Below are positions 8,261-18,441 of a stretch of DNA of 46,340 nucleotides, piece after piece. Position numbers and translations under genes: made by a program. The DNA is from an uncultured Prevotellaceae bacterium (lineage in GTDB: Bacteria; Bacteroidota; Bacteroidia; Bacteroidales; Bacteroidaceae), in the NCBI GenBank assembly GCA_902792635.1, contig CADBAG010000017.1, positions 1 to 46,340 on the forward strand. Reading direction: 5' to 3'. The stretch's first letter is position 1. Every line of letters begins with the position of its first letter. Below the pieces are notes generated by a model. That model did no database searches. It was not told the DNA's origin and saw only the letters and a list, made by a program, of their open reading frames with translations.

Positions 8261-8280
8261 ATTATAAAGAAGTAGAGTAC

Positions 8281-9717
8281 TTATGCCTTGAGCGTAAAGT
8301 CGAAGCGAAGTCCTCCTTCAGGATTGTTCTTCACACTGATAGAACCTCCATGCACCCGCACTGCATTCTTCACGATAGCAAGGCCCAGTCCTGTACCTCC
8401 CATCTTGCGGCTACGGCCTTTGTCAACACGATAGAAACGCTCAAAGAGACGAGGCAGATGCTCAGGAGCGACCCCCACTCCATCATCCTTGAACATGAAA
8501 TGCCAAAAACCGTCATCTTTGCGCTCTGCAGTCAGAAGAATGTGAGTGTTCGCTCCGGCATAGGCAATAGCATTATCGGTTAGGTTGCGGAACGTGCTAT
8601 ACAGCAATCCGCTATTGCCATTGATAAGAATTTCATTAGGAATCTCACAACGCATCGACATACCTTTCTGCTCAAGATTAAACTGGCTCTCACGCTCTAC
8701 GGTACGTATGATCTCCGCAACGTCCACCTCCTCGAATGCCATCATATCAGCGCCGTCATCGAGGCGGTTCAGCGTGGACATATCATTGAGCAGAGCAGCC
8801 AAGCGCTTACTCTGTGCATAACAACGCTGAAGGAATAGATCACGGGTCTTGTCATCAATTCGAGGATTTTCAAGAATTGTCTCGAGATAACCCTGAATAC
8901 TTGCCACCGGTGTCTTAAGTTCATGGGCAACATTTTGCGTGAGCTGGCGCTTGAGAACAGATTGTTCTTGCTGGGTCTTCTTTAGTCGAATATAAAGCTT
9001 CACGATACGCTCTGCCGTATCACCAAGCTCATCATTAGAGAACGTACCCAACGTCTTGCCCCACTCCTGGTCAAATGCTGCTGAAGTAAAGCCAGGGGAA
9101 CTGGCGCGTGTAGCGAACTGATTGAGCCTTGTAATATTGGTTCCTATACGATGTGTAAAATTATAAAGCACCAATGTCAAGAGTACGATAACTATTAACG
9201 CAAACCAGATATAATGCTGATCCGACTTCAAGTTCTTTGCAAGGTCGACATCATAAGGCAAAGCTGAGCGAATGATGATATTGTTTTGAGGATAATAGGT
9301 AGCGCAATAGAAATAGTCTTTCTTCAGTGTATGACTGTTGCGATCAACGGAGAAACCCATTCCTTCCTTCAAGGCCTGTTCAACCTCAGGGCGATGCGAA
9401 TGGTCGGACATCGTGCGATAATCCTTGCTTGTATCGAACAGGACCTTCCCTTTCTTGCTAATAATAGTAACACGCAAGTTGATGAAAGAGCCTTTTCTAA
9501 GATAATTATTTAGAAACTGCCCCATGGCCTGATCGCGATTAAAAAGCAAGGCATCATGCAACTGATTGTTGCAATCCTGCAACCGGAGCGTAAGTGTCTC
9601 AATCTTGTACTGCCGCTCACGATGCTGTTGGAACACGATGAAAGCAATGGCAAAGAGCAAGAAAAGTGATACCACACTCAGATAAAGCTTATTACCTATG
9701 GAGAATTTCCGCTTCAT
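8281..9717 (-). CDS. Membrane sensor histidine kinase (PhoR-like)
   Basis: The 478-residue protein has a first membrane segment at about 12-30, a periplasmic sensor region of about 135 residues, and a second segment at about 170-187 (WFALIVIVLLTLVLY). A HAMP-like linker follows, then the phosphoacceptor helix with His265 (VAHELKTP), an N box, and ATPase motifs DDGVGV and GTGLGLAIVKNAV. It should phosphorylate the regulator encoded at 5116-5829. The phosphate transporter gene lies directly downstream, with its own promoter between. The intact catalytic motifs suggest an active kinase. The sensed signal is inferred from neighbours, not from the sensor domain. Confidence 0.9.
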   Translation of the reverse strand: MKRKFSIGNKLYLSVVSLFLLFAIAFIVFQQHRERQYKIETLTLRLQDCNNQLHDALLFNRDQAMGQFLNNYLRKGSFINLRVTIISKKGKVLFDTSKDYRTMSDHSHRPEVEQALKEGMGFSVDRNSHTLKKDYFYCATYYPQNNIIIRSALPYDVDLAKNLKSDQHYIWFALIVIVLLTLVLYNFTHRIGTNITRLNQFATRASSPGFTSAAFDQEWGKTLGTFSNDELGDTAERIVKLYIRLKKTQQEQSVLKRQLTQNVAHELKTPVASIQGYLETILENPRIDDKTRDLFLQRCYAQSKRLAALLNDMSTLNRLDDGADMMAFEEVDVAEIIRTVERESQFNLEQKGMSMRCEIPNEILINGNSGLLYSTFRNLTDNAIAYAGANTHILLTAERKDDGFWHFMFKDDGVGVAPEHLPRLFERFYRVDKGRSRKMGGTGLGLAIVKNAVRVHGGSISVKNNPEGGLRFDFTLKA

Positions 9718-9734
9718 AATTTCCTAATTTGCGA

Positions 9735-9742
9735 CAAAGTTA
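9735..9742 (-). promoter_or_regulatory. -7 promoter element of the sensor kinase gene
   Basis: TAACTTTG on the minus strand lies 18 bases before the kinase start codon. I looked for 11-bp TTACA repeats upstream in the register seen at the transporter promoter and found none. Confidence 0.6.
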
Positions 9743-9831
9743 ATCAAAACTTCCCAATATTGTAACATTCATACTCAACAATTCACAGAATTGTAATAAC
9801 AATCAGCATAAAGTTCGGCTACAGAAATGCA

Positions 9832-9860
9832 AGAGGGACGAGCCTTAGGCCCGTCCCTCT
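9832..9860 (-). terminator. Hairpin terminator after the wzc-like gene
   Basis: The arms AGAGGGACG (9832-9840) and CGTCCCTCT (9852-9860) enclose a further GCC/GGC stem, about 20 bases after the kinase stop codon. The run of T after the stem is short, so termination is likely but not certain. Confidence 0.65.
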
Positions 9861-9878
9861 CTTAATCATATCAATCGT

Positions 9879-12329
9879 TTACTTCTTTCTGTTCTTTTCA
9901 TGTTTGCCATAACCATAGCCGTAACCATAGCCATAGCTATAACCATAACCGAATCCATAGCCGTAGCCGTAACCATGTCTATGACCGCCACCCTCAGTAC
10001 CATTGAGGACAAGCAGCATGTTACGGTATTTGTTTTCTTTGTAAAGCTTCTCAAGCTCAGGAAGCATATTGCGCTCAAGCAGTCCGGCGCGAACAATGAA
10101 GATTGTCCGGTCTGCATAACGGGCGACGACCTCCGTATCAGCAACGACCTCTACAGGAGGACAGTCAAGGAAAATATAGTCAAATTGTGGACGAACTTCA
10201 TCCAACAGATCCTTCAGGCGACCGTTGCCAAGCAACTCAGCCGGGTTGGGAGGAACAACGCCGATAGGCAACACCGAGAGGTTACTATTGCCCTCATAGG
10301 TATGGATCAATTGTGATAGCTCTACATCCTTGCCTGTCAGATAGTGAGTGAGACCGACCTTCGGAGAACCGACAATTGAAGAAGAAGCACCCTTACGCAA
10401 GTCACAGTCGATGATAAGCACCTTCTTCTGCTTGATGGCAAGCGACATCGCAAGGTTCTCTGCAATGAACGACTTACCACTGTTCGGGTTGAAGGATGTG
10501 ACGAGAAGGACATTCTCTTTCCTGTTGTCCGGTGTGACAATCTCCAACTTGGTACGCATCACGCGGAATGCCTCATTGATGATGTTGTGCTCACCTTCCT
10601 GCACAACGACATTCGTATGACTTTCTTCCTGCTTCTGCCAAGGCAAGTGAAACTTCTTCTTCACAGCCAATGGAATCTCGCCAATGAAAGGTACTGTGAC
10701 GTTCTCCAAATCCTTCTTGCCACGAAGCTTCGTGTTCATACTTGCCCTCAAGACAATGATGCCGATAGGAATAGCAAGACCAATGACAAGCGCAACCAGC
10801 AAGATCATGTTACGCTTTGGAGATATTGGTTTCATTGAACCGAACGGTGCAGAAAGCACGCGCACATTGTAGGCGGTGAAAGCCTGTGAAAGTTCATTTT
10901 CCTCACGCTTCTGCAACAGGAAGAGGTAGAGCTGCTCGGTTACTTTCTGCTTACGACCTACGCTCTGAAGATATTTAGACTGTGTAGGCACAGACGCGAT
11001 ACGGTTGTTTGTCTGGCTCTCTGTAGCCTGGGCTTGGTTAATCTGGGTATCAATACCAGCAACCAGATTGTTCAGACTCTGAACGATGGCTTTACGCATA
11101 CCAGCCAATTGCCGGTCATAGTCCTCCACGATAGGGTTCTTGTTAGATGAGTTTGCAGCAAGCTGATTACGATCGAGCAAGAGCGTATTATAAGATGTGA
11201 TCTGTGTCTGTACAGAAGCATTGTCAATGCCGGAGTTAGCAGGCAGCAACTGACGGGAATGCACATCCTTGACAAGCATATTGCGCACATATTGCGCCAT
11301 CGAGCGCTGTGTGCTCAGGTCCAACATCTCTTTACTGTTGTCTCTGCTTTGCTGGAGATAAAGCTGAGCCGTATAAGCCTCATCAGGGATAAGGTGCGTA
11401 CTCTTGAAGGACGAGATATCGGCATCAAGGCCACCCAGGCTCTGCTCAATCTCTGCCAGACGCTTCGTGATGAACTTGGAGGTAGCAATCGCCACCTGGT
11501 TCTTATCTTTAACCCATGACTCCTTATAGACATTGATAAGCATGTTGATAATATCCGTCGCACGCTCAGGAATCTTATCCTTATAGGCAATATCGATGAC
11601 CGTAGCCTGCTTGTTATCAAGATCAGCCGTGAGATTAGCCTGAATGCCCATCGTCATATCGTAAAGCGTAGAGCGCACCACGGTGATAGGCTTAACATCA
11701 CGGAAGACGAAAGAACCATAATTAGCTGTCGGTGTGACCATGACATTTCCTACAGGAGTATTGACAACCGAATTGATGTGTCCTTTTACTTCTGTCTTGT
11801 CATCCTCCACGATACGTCCATCACCGCCACGATTGAAATCCGTCATCGTGAAAGAGCCATCAGCCTTAAGCGTTAATTCAAGACTCGCTGCCTCGTCAGA
11901 GGAAAGGCCCATGAAACGCACCTTTACAGGCAAAGTCTTTCCATAGAGTTCCACGGGTTGAAACGTACCTTTCACTAAGTAGGTCATGTCAAGACCTAAG
12001 CGTTTACCAGCCTCCATAATGTTAGCCGGAGCCTGAAGGGCAGCAAGCTCATTATTGACATTAGTCTGAGCACCACCTAATCCCATATTTGAGAACATGG
12101 AAGCGACATCAGAACTCATGCCCTGAGTCTTGCTGTCATCTTTGATAAGCAAGACGGCTGAGCGGTTATAAATCTTCGGAGTGCGGAGATAATAATATAC
12201 TCCCAAGCACAAGCAAATAACCACCGAAAGCAAAATCCACATCCAGTTGGCAATGCACATGCTCAGAATGTCCCGAAAATTAATGGACTGTTCCTCTTGT
12301 TCCTGGTTTAAGTTCTCTATTTCTGCCAT
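9879..12329 (-). CDS. Wzc-type tyrosine autokinase / polysaccharide co-polymerase
   Basis: The 816-residue inner-membrane protein has a first membrane segment (about 29-50), a long periplasmic Wzz-type coiled region and a second membrane segment (about 505-525). A cytoplasmic BY-kinase domain follows: Walker A FNPNSGKS with Lys619, Walker A' VLIIDCDLRKG and Walker B YIFLDCPP. The C-terminus is a Gly-Tyr alternating tail with ten tyrosines, the likely autophosphorylation cluster, followed by a basic end. It would control chain length and export of an extracellular polysaccharide with the Wza-like protein encoded just upstream. No promoter was seen in the 75-bp gap, so the two probably form one transcript. 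Confidence 0.92.
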   Translation of the reverse strand: MAEIENLNQEQEEQSINFRDILSMCIANWMWILLSVVICLCLGVYYYLRTPKIYNRSAVLLIKDDSKTQGMSSDVASMFSNMGLGGAQTNVNNELAALQAPANIMEAGKRLGLDMTYLVKGTFQPVELYGKTLPVKVRFMGLSSDEAASLELTLKADGSFTMTDFNRGGDGRIVEDDKTEVKGHINSVVNTPVGNVMVTPTANYGSFVFRDVKPITVVRSTLYDMTMGIQANLTADLDNKQATVIDIAYKDKIPERATDIINMLINVYKESWVKDKNQVAIATSKFITKRLAEIEQSLGGLDADISSFKSTHLIPDEAYTAQLYLQQSRDNSKEMLDLSTQRSMAQYVRNMLVKDVHSRQLLPANSGIDNASVQTQITSYNTLLLDRNQLAANSSNKNPIVEDYDRQLAGMRKAIVQSLNNLVAGIDTQINQAQATESQTNNRIASVPTQSKYLQSVGRKQKVTEQLYLFLLQKREENELSQAFTAYNVRVLSAPFGSMKPISPKRNMILLVALVIGLAIPIGIIVLRASMNTKLRGKKDLENVTVPFIGEIPLAVKKKFHLPWQKQEESHTNVVVQEGEHNIINEAFRVMRTKLEIVTPDNRKENVLLVTSFNPNSGKSFIAENLAMSLAIKQKKVLIIDCDLRKGASSSIVGSPKVGLTHYLTGKDVELSQLIHTYEGNSNLSVLPIGVVPPNPAELLGNGRLKDLLDEVRPQFDYIFLDCPPVEVVADTEVVARYADRTIFIVRAGLLERNMLPELEKLYKENKYRNMLLVLNGTEGGGHRHGYGYGYGFGYGYSYGYGYGYGYGKHEKNRKK

Positions 12330-12404
12330 TGTTGTTTTTGTTGTTATAACAGAATGAAATCAACTAACTGTATTTTCTATATATAATAATGTATTCGCTC
12401 CGTC

Positions 12405-13214
12405 CTATTTGAACAGCAAGACTGATATAGAAGTCAGGAGTGAAGCAATGGACACCCAGAATGAAGTAGAAGTGACGGTATTGCCATTGACCGTTCTCTG
12501 ACGCTTACGGGTATCGTTCGGCTTAATATAGACGACATCATTCTGATGGATGTAATAAGCGGGGGAAGAAGTCAGTTTCTTCCAGTTAGTAAGATCCGTA
12601 GTATAGCTCACCTGTTTACCATTAAACTCGCGCATCACCATGACGCTGTCGCGCAAGCCATAGATAGTGAGGTCACCGGCCTTACTGATAGCATCCAAAA
12701 GTGTTATCTGGTCATGGTCAATTGTATATTGTCCGGGATGATTTACCTCACCTATCACAGAGAAGTACATCGATCCGTAATCAATGGTTACGATAGGATC
12801 TTTTACGAGATCACGCCCTATAAGCATTCCCTTGATAAGCGCAGCCAATTGCTCTCTCGTCTGCCCGCCAGCATGAATCTTGCCAAGAACGGGAAAGTCG
12901 ATATCACCTTTCGTGTCTATTGTGTAGAGCGACACCTGATTATACGAAGATGTAGAGCCAGCGAGAGAGGCACCAGCCTGATAGGTCACGACAGGCAGAT
13001 TAAACAAGGCAGCAAGCTGGGGGTCCTTACTCTTTACAATAATAGAAATTTTGTCACCTGGCTGAAAAGCGATGACATAAGGTTTAACAGTACGAACAGA
13101 GTCTTCCGACTTGACGTCTTGAAAATAAGAAACATCTTTAATGCTTCCGCAACCTACAGCGAGTAACGCTAGACACAAAGAAAGACCTAAATAAAATAAG
13201 GAGCGTTTAAACAT
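12405..13214 (-). CDS. Wza-like outer-membrane polysaccharide export lipoprotein
   Basis: The 269-residue protein has a lipoprotein signal with lipobox LAVGC (Cys22), a polysaccharide-export domain (about 45-145, with FQPGDKISI), an SLBB-like domain (about 150-215, VIGEVNHPGQYTI) and a C-terminal hydrophobic helix. It is shorter than E. coli Wza (about 380 residues), as is common in Bacteroidota. It should form the outer-membrane exit for polysaccharide and pair with the downstream tyrosine kinase. No glycosyltransferase genes are adjacent; the initiating sugar transferase in this window is at 38970-40421. Confidence 0.9.
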   Translation of the reverse strand: MFKRSLFYLGLSLCLALLAVGCGSIKDVSYFQDVKSEDSVRTVKPYVIAFQPGDKISIIVKSKDPQLAALFNLPVVTYQAGASLAGSTSSYNQVSLYTIDTKGDIDFPVLGKIHAGGQTREQLAALIKGMLIGRDLVKDPIVTIDYGSMYFSVIGEVNHPGQYTIDHDQITLLDAISKAGDLTIYGLRDSVMVMREFNGKQVSYTTDLTNWKKLTSSPAYYIHQNDVVYIKPNDTRKRQRTVNGNTVTSTSFWVSIASLLTSISVLLFK

Positions 13215-13239
13215 AAGAATGATTGACTAATATTTCTCG

Positions 13240-13247
13240 CAAAGTTA
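13240..13247 (-). promoter_or_regulatory. -7 promoter element of the wza-wzc operon
   Basis: TAACTTTG on the minus strand lies 26 bases before the wza start codon. The rest of the 283-base divergent gap before the aconitase gene is AT-rich and includes the small palindrome TTACAACATTGTAA near 13311, a possible operator. Confidence 0.6.
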
Positions 13248-13462
13248 GGCAATATATCGTGAAGTTCAAAATGCCCTAAACAACATTTAACCTTTAATAA
13301 CGCTGCTATTTTACAACATTGTAATATATACACTAATGGCTGTAAGAACACTTCATGGACTTATCCTGCATAAAAATTACATAATATGACGATTTTATTG
13401 CAATTTTGCATCAAATCGTAACATTATTCACCTAAATAGATGGGAATATGAAAATAAATACT

Positions 13463-13470
13463 TAAATTTG
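13463..13470 (+). promoter_or_regulatory. -7 promoter element of the TCA operon
   Basis: TAAATTTG fits the TAnnTTTG consensus 27 bases before the aconitase start codon. No clear -33 TTG was found at standard spacing, so the promoter may need an activator. Confidence 0.55.
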
Positions 13471-13497
13471 CATGCGTAATACTTTAACAAAGAATTT

Positions 13498-15801
13498 ATG
13501 ACTCTTGATTTGAACATGCTCCAGCGTTTCTACGCATCCTACGCTTCCCGAGTGAAAGCGGCGAGGACAGAATTGAACCGTCCTTTGACCTATGCAGAGA
13601 AAGTGCTTTTCTCACATCTTTATAAAGGCTTTCCTTCAGAGCCATTGCACCGTGGGGAATCGTATGTCGACTTTCGGCCCGATAGAGTTGCGATGCAGGA
13701 TGCAACAGCGCAGATGGCGCTTTTGCAATTCATGAATGCCGGCAAGAGTCATGTTGCAGTTCCGGCTACCGTACACTGCGATCACTTGATCCGCGCTGAC
13801 GTTGGTGTAGAGAAGGACCTGCCGGCAGCCAAGACTACAAATAAAGAGGTGTACGACTTTCTGAAGTCAGCTTCTGCCAAATATGGTATCGGTTTCTGGG
13901 CACCTGGTGCAGGTATCATCCATCAGGTTGTGCTTGAGAACTATGCGTTCCCCGGTGGCATGATGGTAGGTACCGACTCACACACACCTAATGCCGGAGG
14001 GCTTGGTATGGTCGCTGTCGGTGTCGGTGGTGCTGATGCTGTCGATGTGCTCACAGGACAAGCATGGGAACTGAAGCTGCCGCGCCTCATCGGTGTACAC
14101 CTGAAGGGTCATCTCTCAGGATGGGCCTCACCTAAGGATGTCATCCTTGAGATTCTCGGTCAGCTCACTGTGAAAGGCGGCACCAACGCTATCCTCGAAT
14201 ATTTCGGCGAAGGCGTCGGCAGTCTGTCTGCGACAGGCCGTGCCACGATCTGCAACATGGGCGCGGAACTTGGTGCTACCTGTTCCATCTTCCCCTTCGA
14301 TGACCATTCAGCAGAGTATCTGCGTCAGACAGGGCGCAACGATGTGGCCGAGATGGCACTCGCCAACACCGCTGACCTCATGGCAGACGACGAGGTGTAT
14401 GCTTCTCCTGAGAAGTATTTCGATCAGCTCATCACGATAGACCTCTCGAAACTCGAGCCTCATCTTAACGGCCCCTTCACACCGGATGCAGCCACACCTA
14501 TCTCTGAGATGCGCGAGAAAGCACCGAAGGAAGGATATCCGTTGAAGGTTGAAGTAGCACTCGTCGGCTCCTGCACGAACTCTTCTTACCAAGATCTTGC
14601 ACGTGCTGCTTCTGTGGCACGTCAAGCTACAGCCAAAAATATCCCCGTCAAGGCAGAGCTCATCATCAACCCAGGCTCAGAGATGATCCGCTATACAGCT
14701 GAGCGTGATGGCATCCTTGATGATCTGCGGAAGATTGGAGGCGTCATCATGACCAACGCCTGTGGACCTTGCATCGGACAATGGAAGCGACACACTGATG
14801 ACAACACGCGGAAGAACTCTATCGTGACATCGTTCAACCGCAACTTCCGCCGCCGTGCCGATGGCAATCCCAACACCTATGCTTTCATCGGCTCTCCGGA
14901 GATGGTTGTTGCCTTAGCTATTGCCGGCAAGCTCGATTTCAACCCTGCCGTAGACAAGCTGACGGATAAGGACGGCAACGAGGTGATGCTCGACGAGCCT
15001 TCAGGCAACGCCTTCCCACCGAAAGGATTTGGTGTAAGCGAGGAACAGACGGTAAGTAACATTGAGCAGTTGGAGAAAGAAGGACTCTTCGTGCCACCCC
15101 ATGAGGATGACAAGGTGGAAGTAGTGATCCGTCCTGACTCAGAGCGTTTGCAGAAACTCGCACCATTCCCCGCATGGGATGGCAAAGACCTCATCGACAT
15201 GCCGTTGCTCATCAAGACCCAGGGCAAATGTACGACAGACCATATCTCCATGGCTGGTCCGTGGCTCCGTTTCCGCGGTCACTTACAGAACATCTCTGAC
15301 AATCTGCTCATGGGTGCGGTCAATGCGTTCAACGGTGAGAGCAATCATGTGAAAGACCAACTTGACGGACAATATAAAGAGGTGTCGTCAGCAGCCAAGG
15401 ACTACAAGGCACATGGCATCCCGAGCATCATCGTCGCAGAAGACAACTACGGCGAAGGCAGTTCCCGTGAACATGCCGCCATGGAGCCGCGCTTCCTCAA
15501 TGTACGTGTTGTTCTTGCCAAGAGTTTCGCCCGTATCCATGAGACAAACTTGAAGAAGCAAGGCATGCTCGCCCTGACATTCGTCAACAAGGATGACTAT
15601 GCGAAGGTGCAGGAGGACGACCGCATCTCCGTAACAGGCTTTGCTCAGTTCACTCCGGGTAGTCTCTTCACAATAACACTGAAGCACAAAGATGGCAGCG
15701 AGGAACAATTCCAGGCCCGCCACACCTATAACGACCTGCAGATAGCATGGTTCAAGGCAGGGAGTGCCCTCAACTACGCTTCGCTAAAGAATAAAGAATA
15801 G
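13498..15801 (+). CDS. acn: Aconitate hydratase
   Basis: The 767-residue protein interconverts citrate and isocitrate in the cytoplasm. The [4Fe-4S] ligands are visible as Cys359 (VGSCTNSS) and Cys422/Cys425 ([10 protein letters not shown]). The C-terminal swivel domain carries the conserved [16 protein letters not shown] motif. Length and motifs fit the mitochondrial-like aconitase type common in Bacteroidota. It is the first gene of a three-gene cluster with isocitrate dehydrogenase and citrate synthase, so the cluster covers oxaloacetate plus acetyl-CoA to 2-oxoglutarate, most likely to supply glutamate in an anaerobe. Confidence 0.97.
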   Translation: MTLDLNMLQRFYASYASRVKAARTELNRPLTYAEKVLFSHLYKGFPSEPLHRGESYVDFRPDRVAMQDATAQMALLQFMNAGKSHVAVPATVHCDHLIRADVGVEKDLPAAKTTNKEVYDFLKSASAKYGIGFWAPGAGIIHQVVLENYAFPGGMMVGTDSHTPNAGGLGMVAVGVGGADAVDVLTGQAWELKLPRLIGVHLKGHLSGWASPKDVILEILGQLTVKGGTNAILEYFGEGVGSLSATGRATICNMGAELGATCSIFPFDDHSAEYLRQTGRNDVAEMALANTADLMADDEVYASPEKYFDQLITIDLSKLEPHLNGPFTPDAATPISEMREKAPKEGYPLKVEVALVGSCTNSSYQDLARAASVARQATAKNIPVKAELIINPGSEMIRYTAERDGILDDLRKIGGVIMTNACGPCIGQWKRHTDDNTRKNSIVTSFNRNFRRRADGNPNTYAFIGSPEMVVALAIAGKLDFNPAVDKLTDKDGNEVMLDEPSGNAFPPKGFGVSEEQTVSNIEQLEKEGLFVPPHEDDKVEVVIRPDSERLQKLAPFPAWDGKDLIDMPLLIKTQGKCTTDHISMAGPWLRFRGHLQNISDNLLMGAVNAFNGESNHVKDQLDGQYKEVSSAAKDYKAHGIPSIIVAEDNYGEGSSREHAAMEPRFLNVRVVLAKSFARIHETNLKKQGMLALTFVNKDDYAKVQEDDRISVTGFAQFTPGSLFTITLKHKDGSEEQFQARHTYNDLQIAWFKAGSALNYASLKNKE

Positions 15802-15887
15802 AGAATACTTCACCATAGGGGCACCCCTTGTGGGCGCCCTCCCCCCAAGAAACATATAAAGAAATAGATATTAAGGTAGAGAAGATT

Positions 15888-17066
15888 ATGAAGATAACAA
15901 AAAGCAATGGAAAACTGAATGTTCCCGATAACCCTACAGTTCCTTTCATTGAAGGTGATGGCGTAGGCGCAGAGATCACTCCTGTCATGCAGGCTGTCGT
16001 TAACGCTGCTGTAGAGAAAGCATACGATGGTAAACGCAAGATTGAATGGATGGAGGTCCTTGCCGGTGGCAAGGCGCACGAGAAGACGGGCGAATGGCTC
16101 CCGAAAGAGACGATGGATGCTTTCCGCGAGTATCTCGTCGGCATCAAAGGACCATTGATGACCCCCGTCGGTGGTGGTATCCGGAGCCTCAACGTGGCTC
16201 TCCGCCAAGGCCTCGACCTCTACGTCTGCCAGCGCCCTGTAAGATATTTCAAAGGTATCGAGAGTCCTGTGAAGCATCCTGAATATGTCGACATGTGCAT
16301 CTTCCGCGAGAACACGGAAGACATCTATGCAGGTATTGAGTGGGAAGCCGGCACGCCGGAAGCTAAGAAGTTCTACGACTTCATTCATAACGAGATGGGT
16401 GTCAACAAGGTCCGCTTCCCCGAGACATCTGGTTTCGGTGTCAAGCCTGTGAGCCGCGAAGGCAGTGAGCGTCTCATCCGCGCGGCTATCGACTACGCAT
16501 TGGCTCACGACCGCAAGACTGTGACGCTGGTACACAAAGGCAACATCATGAAGTTCACCGAGGGTGGTTTCAAGAAATGGGGCTATGAGCTCGCCGAGCG
16601 CGAATACAAGAAAGAGCTTGAGAGCGGACGCCTCGTCATCAACGATTGCATCTGCGACGCTTTTCTGCAGAACGCATTGCTCAAGCCAAAGGCTTACAGT
16701 GTCATTGCCACGATGAACCTCAACGGCGACTATGTCTCTGACATGCTCGCTGCTCAGGTAGGCGGTATCGGCATAGCACCGGGCGGCAATATCAACTACC
16801 AGACGGGACACGCTATCTTCGAGGCTACCCACGGCATCGCTCCCGACATCGCGGGGAAAGATATCGTCAACCCGTCCAGCATTATCCTCTCTGCCGTAAT
16901 GATGCTCGATTACATGGGTTGGCACGAGGCAGGACAGCTGATAGAGAACGCGCTCGAGAATCTGTTCCAGCAAGGCATCGCCACAGCCGACCTCGCACGC
17001 TTCATGCCCAACGGCAAGAGTCTCGGCACGAAGGAGTTTGGTAATCAATTAATCGAGAAACTCTGA
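15888..17066 (+). CDS. icd: Isocitrate dehydrogenase (probably NADP-dependent)
   Basis: The 392-residue protein starts MKITKSNGK and oxidatively decarboxylates isocitrate to 2-oxoglutarate. Family motifs are [11 protein letters not shown] near the N-terminus, the substrate loop [12 protein letters not shown], and [13 protein letters not shown] near the C-terminus. The start at 15888 is chosen over an upstream in-frame start at 15828 because the intervening 20 codons match no family sequence. A G/C-rich stretch (15820-15846) lies in the 86-base gap after aconitase; it can pair only weakly. The citrate synthase gene follows after 12 bases. Cofactor choice is inferred from family. Confidence 0.95.
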   Translation: MKITKSNGKLNVPDNPTVPFIEGDGVGAEITPVMQAVVNAAVEKAYDGKRKIEWMEVLAGGKAHEKTGEWLPKETMDAFREYLVGIKGPLMTPVGGGIRSLNVALRQGLDLYVCQRPVRYFKGIESPVKHPEYVDMCIFRENTEDIYAGIEWEAGTPEAKKFYDFIHNEMGVNKVRFPETSGFGVKPVSREGSERLIRAAIDYALAHDRKTVTLVHKGNIMKFTEGGFKKWGYELAEREYKKELESGRLVINDCICDAFLQNALLKPKAYSVIATMNLNGDYVSDMLAAQVGGIGIAPGGNINYQTGHAIFEATHGIAPDIAGKDIVNPSSIILSAVMMLDYMGWHEAGQLIENALENLFQQGIATADLARFMPNGKSLGTKEFGNQLIEKL

Positions 17067-17078
17067 GAAAGGAAGATT

Positions 17079-18422
17079 ATGAAAAAGGAATATTTAGTAT
17101 ATAAGCTCAGTGACGAAGTAAAAGAAGCCTGCAAGATTCCTCGCGAGGCCTTCGCCAAATACGGAGTGAAGCGAGGTCTTCGCAATGAGGACGGCTCGGG
17201 CGTGCTTGTCGGACTGACGAACATCGGTAATGTCATCGGTTACGACCGGGCGGAAGACGGCACGCTGAAGCCGTGTCCCGGCCGTCTTTACTATCGCGGC
17301 TATGAGCTTGACGACCTTGTTTCGCCGTTGCTGAAAGAGAAGCGGTTCGGCTTTGAGGAGATTGCTTACCTCCTTCTCTCCGGCAAGTTGCCTGACAAAG
17401 AGGAACTGGCTGCCTTCAAGGAATTGCTCAACGACAACATGGCGCTCGACCACCGCACCATCGTGCATATCATCGACATCGAGGGCTCCAACATCATGAA
17501 CATCCTCGCGCGTTGCGTGCTTGAGATGTATACCCTTGACCCCAACCCAGATGACATCAGCCGCGACAATCTCATGCGGCAATCGATAGAACTCATTGCT
17601 AAGTTCCCGACGATCGTGGCTTATGCTTACAACATCTACCGCCACTCCGTCCAAGGCAGCAGCCTGCACATCAGTCATCCGAAGGAGAACCTTGGCATTG
17701 CCGAGAACTTCCTCTACATGCTCAAGCACAACTACACCGATCTTGATGCGCGCATGCTCGATCTGTTGCTTATCATTCAGGCAGAGCATGGTGGTGGTAA
17801 CAACTCGACGTTCACCGTTCGTGTGACAAGTTCAACCCGCACCGATACCTACTCGAGCATCGCTGCCGGCATCGGCTCTCTGAAAGGCCCCTTGCACGGA
17901 GGTGCCAACATCAAGTGCATCAACATGTTCCATCACCTGAAAGAGAATATCTCCGACTGGAAGAGCATCGACGAGATCGATACGTATCTCAACCGCATGC
18001 TCCGCAAGGAGGCTTACGACAAGTCGGGGCTCATCTATGGCATCGGCCACGCTGTCTACACGATGAGTGACCCACGTGCCGTAGAGCTGAAGCGCTTAGC
18101 AGGCGAGCTCGCCAAAGAGAAAGGCCGGATGGAAGAGTATGAGTTCCTTAAGCTCATCGAACAGGAAGGTGTGAAGTGCGTCACGGCCTTCCGCAAGTCA
18201 GACAAGCCCATCTGTGCCAACCTCGACTTCTACAGTGGCTTCATTTATGAGATGATTGGCTTGCCACAGGAAATCTACACACCTATCTTCGCCATGGCAC
18301 GTATCGTAGGTTGGACGGCTCACCGTATCGAGGAACTGAATTTCGAAGGCCGCCGTATCATCCGTCCTGCTTACAAGAACATTCAAGATCAGAAGAAATA
18401 CGTACCGTTGGACGAACGGTAA
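17079..18422 (+). CDS. gltA: Citrate synthase
   Basis: The 447-residue protein condenses oxaloacetate and acetyl-CoA. The catalytic triad is visible: His273 in LHGGAN, His324 in GIGHAVY and Asp383 in NLDFYSG. The N-terminal extension of about 60 residues before the core (GRLYYRGYELDDLV) is usual for the Bacteroidota form. It is the last gene of the TCA cluster. A REP-like palindromic element begins 20 bases after the stop codon and may end the transcript. Confidence 0.96.
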   Translation: MKKEYLVYKLSDEVKEACKIPREAFAKYGVKRGLRNEDGSGVLVGLTNIGNVIGYDRAEDGTLKPCPGRLYYRGYELDDLVSPLLKEKRFGFEEIAYLLLSGKLPDKEELAAFKELLNDNMALDHRTIVHIIDIEGSNIMNILARCVLEMYTLDPNPDDISRDNLMRQSIELIAKFPTIVAYAYNIYRHSVQGSSLHISHPKENLGIAENFLYMLKHNYTDLDARMLDLLLIIQAEHGGGNNSTFTVRVTSSTRTDTYSSIAAGIGSLKGPLHGGANIKCINMFHHLKENISDWKSIDEIDTYLNRMLRKEAYDKSGLIYGIGHAVYTMSDPRAVELKRLAGELAKEKGRMEEYEFLKLIEQEGVKCVTAFRKSDKPICANLDFYSGFIYEMIGLPQEIYTPIFAMARIVGWTAHRIEELNFEGRRIIRPAYKNIQDQKKYVPLDER

Positions 18423-18441
18423 TTAACATAGATTGTCGTTC

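Noticed and set aside
9718-9800. A Pho box before the sensor kinase gene
   Set aside because: There are TGTAA and TTCACA words, but they do not repeat on an 11-bp register and do not sit at the distance seen at the other two promoters.
15810-17048. A 412-residue open frame on the minus strand opposite isocitrate dehydrogenase
   Set aside because: It mirrors the whole icd gene, shows no family motif or start signals, and is explained by the codon bias of the real gene.
17094-17789. A 231-residue minus-strand open frame opposite citrate synthase
   Set aside because: Antisense to a gene with a complete catalytic triad; no promoter or ribosome-binding site.
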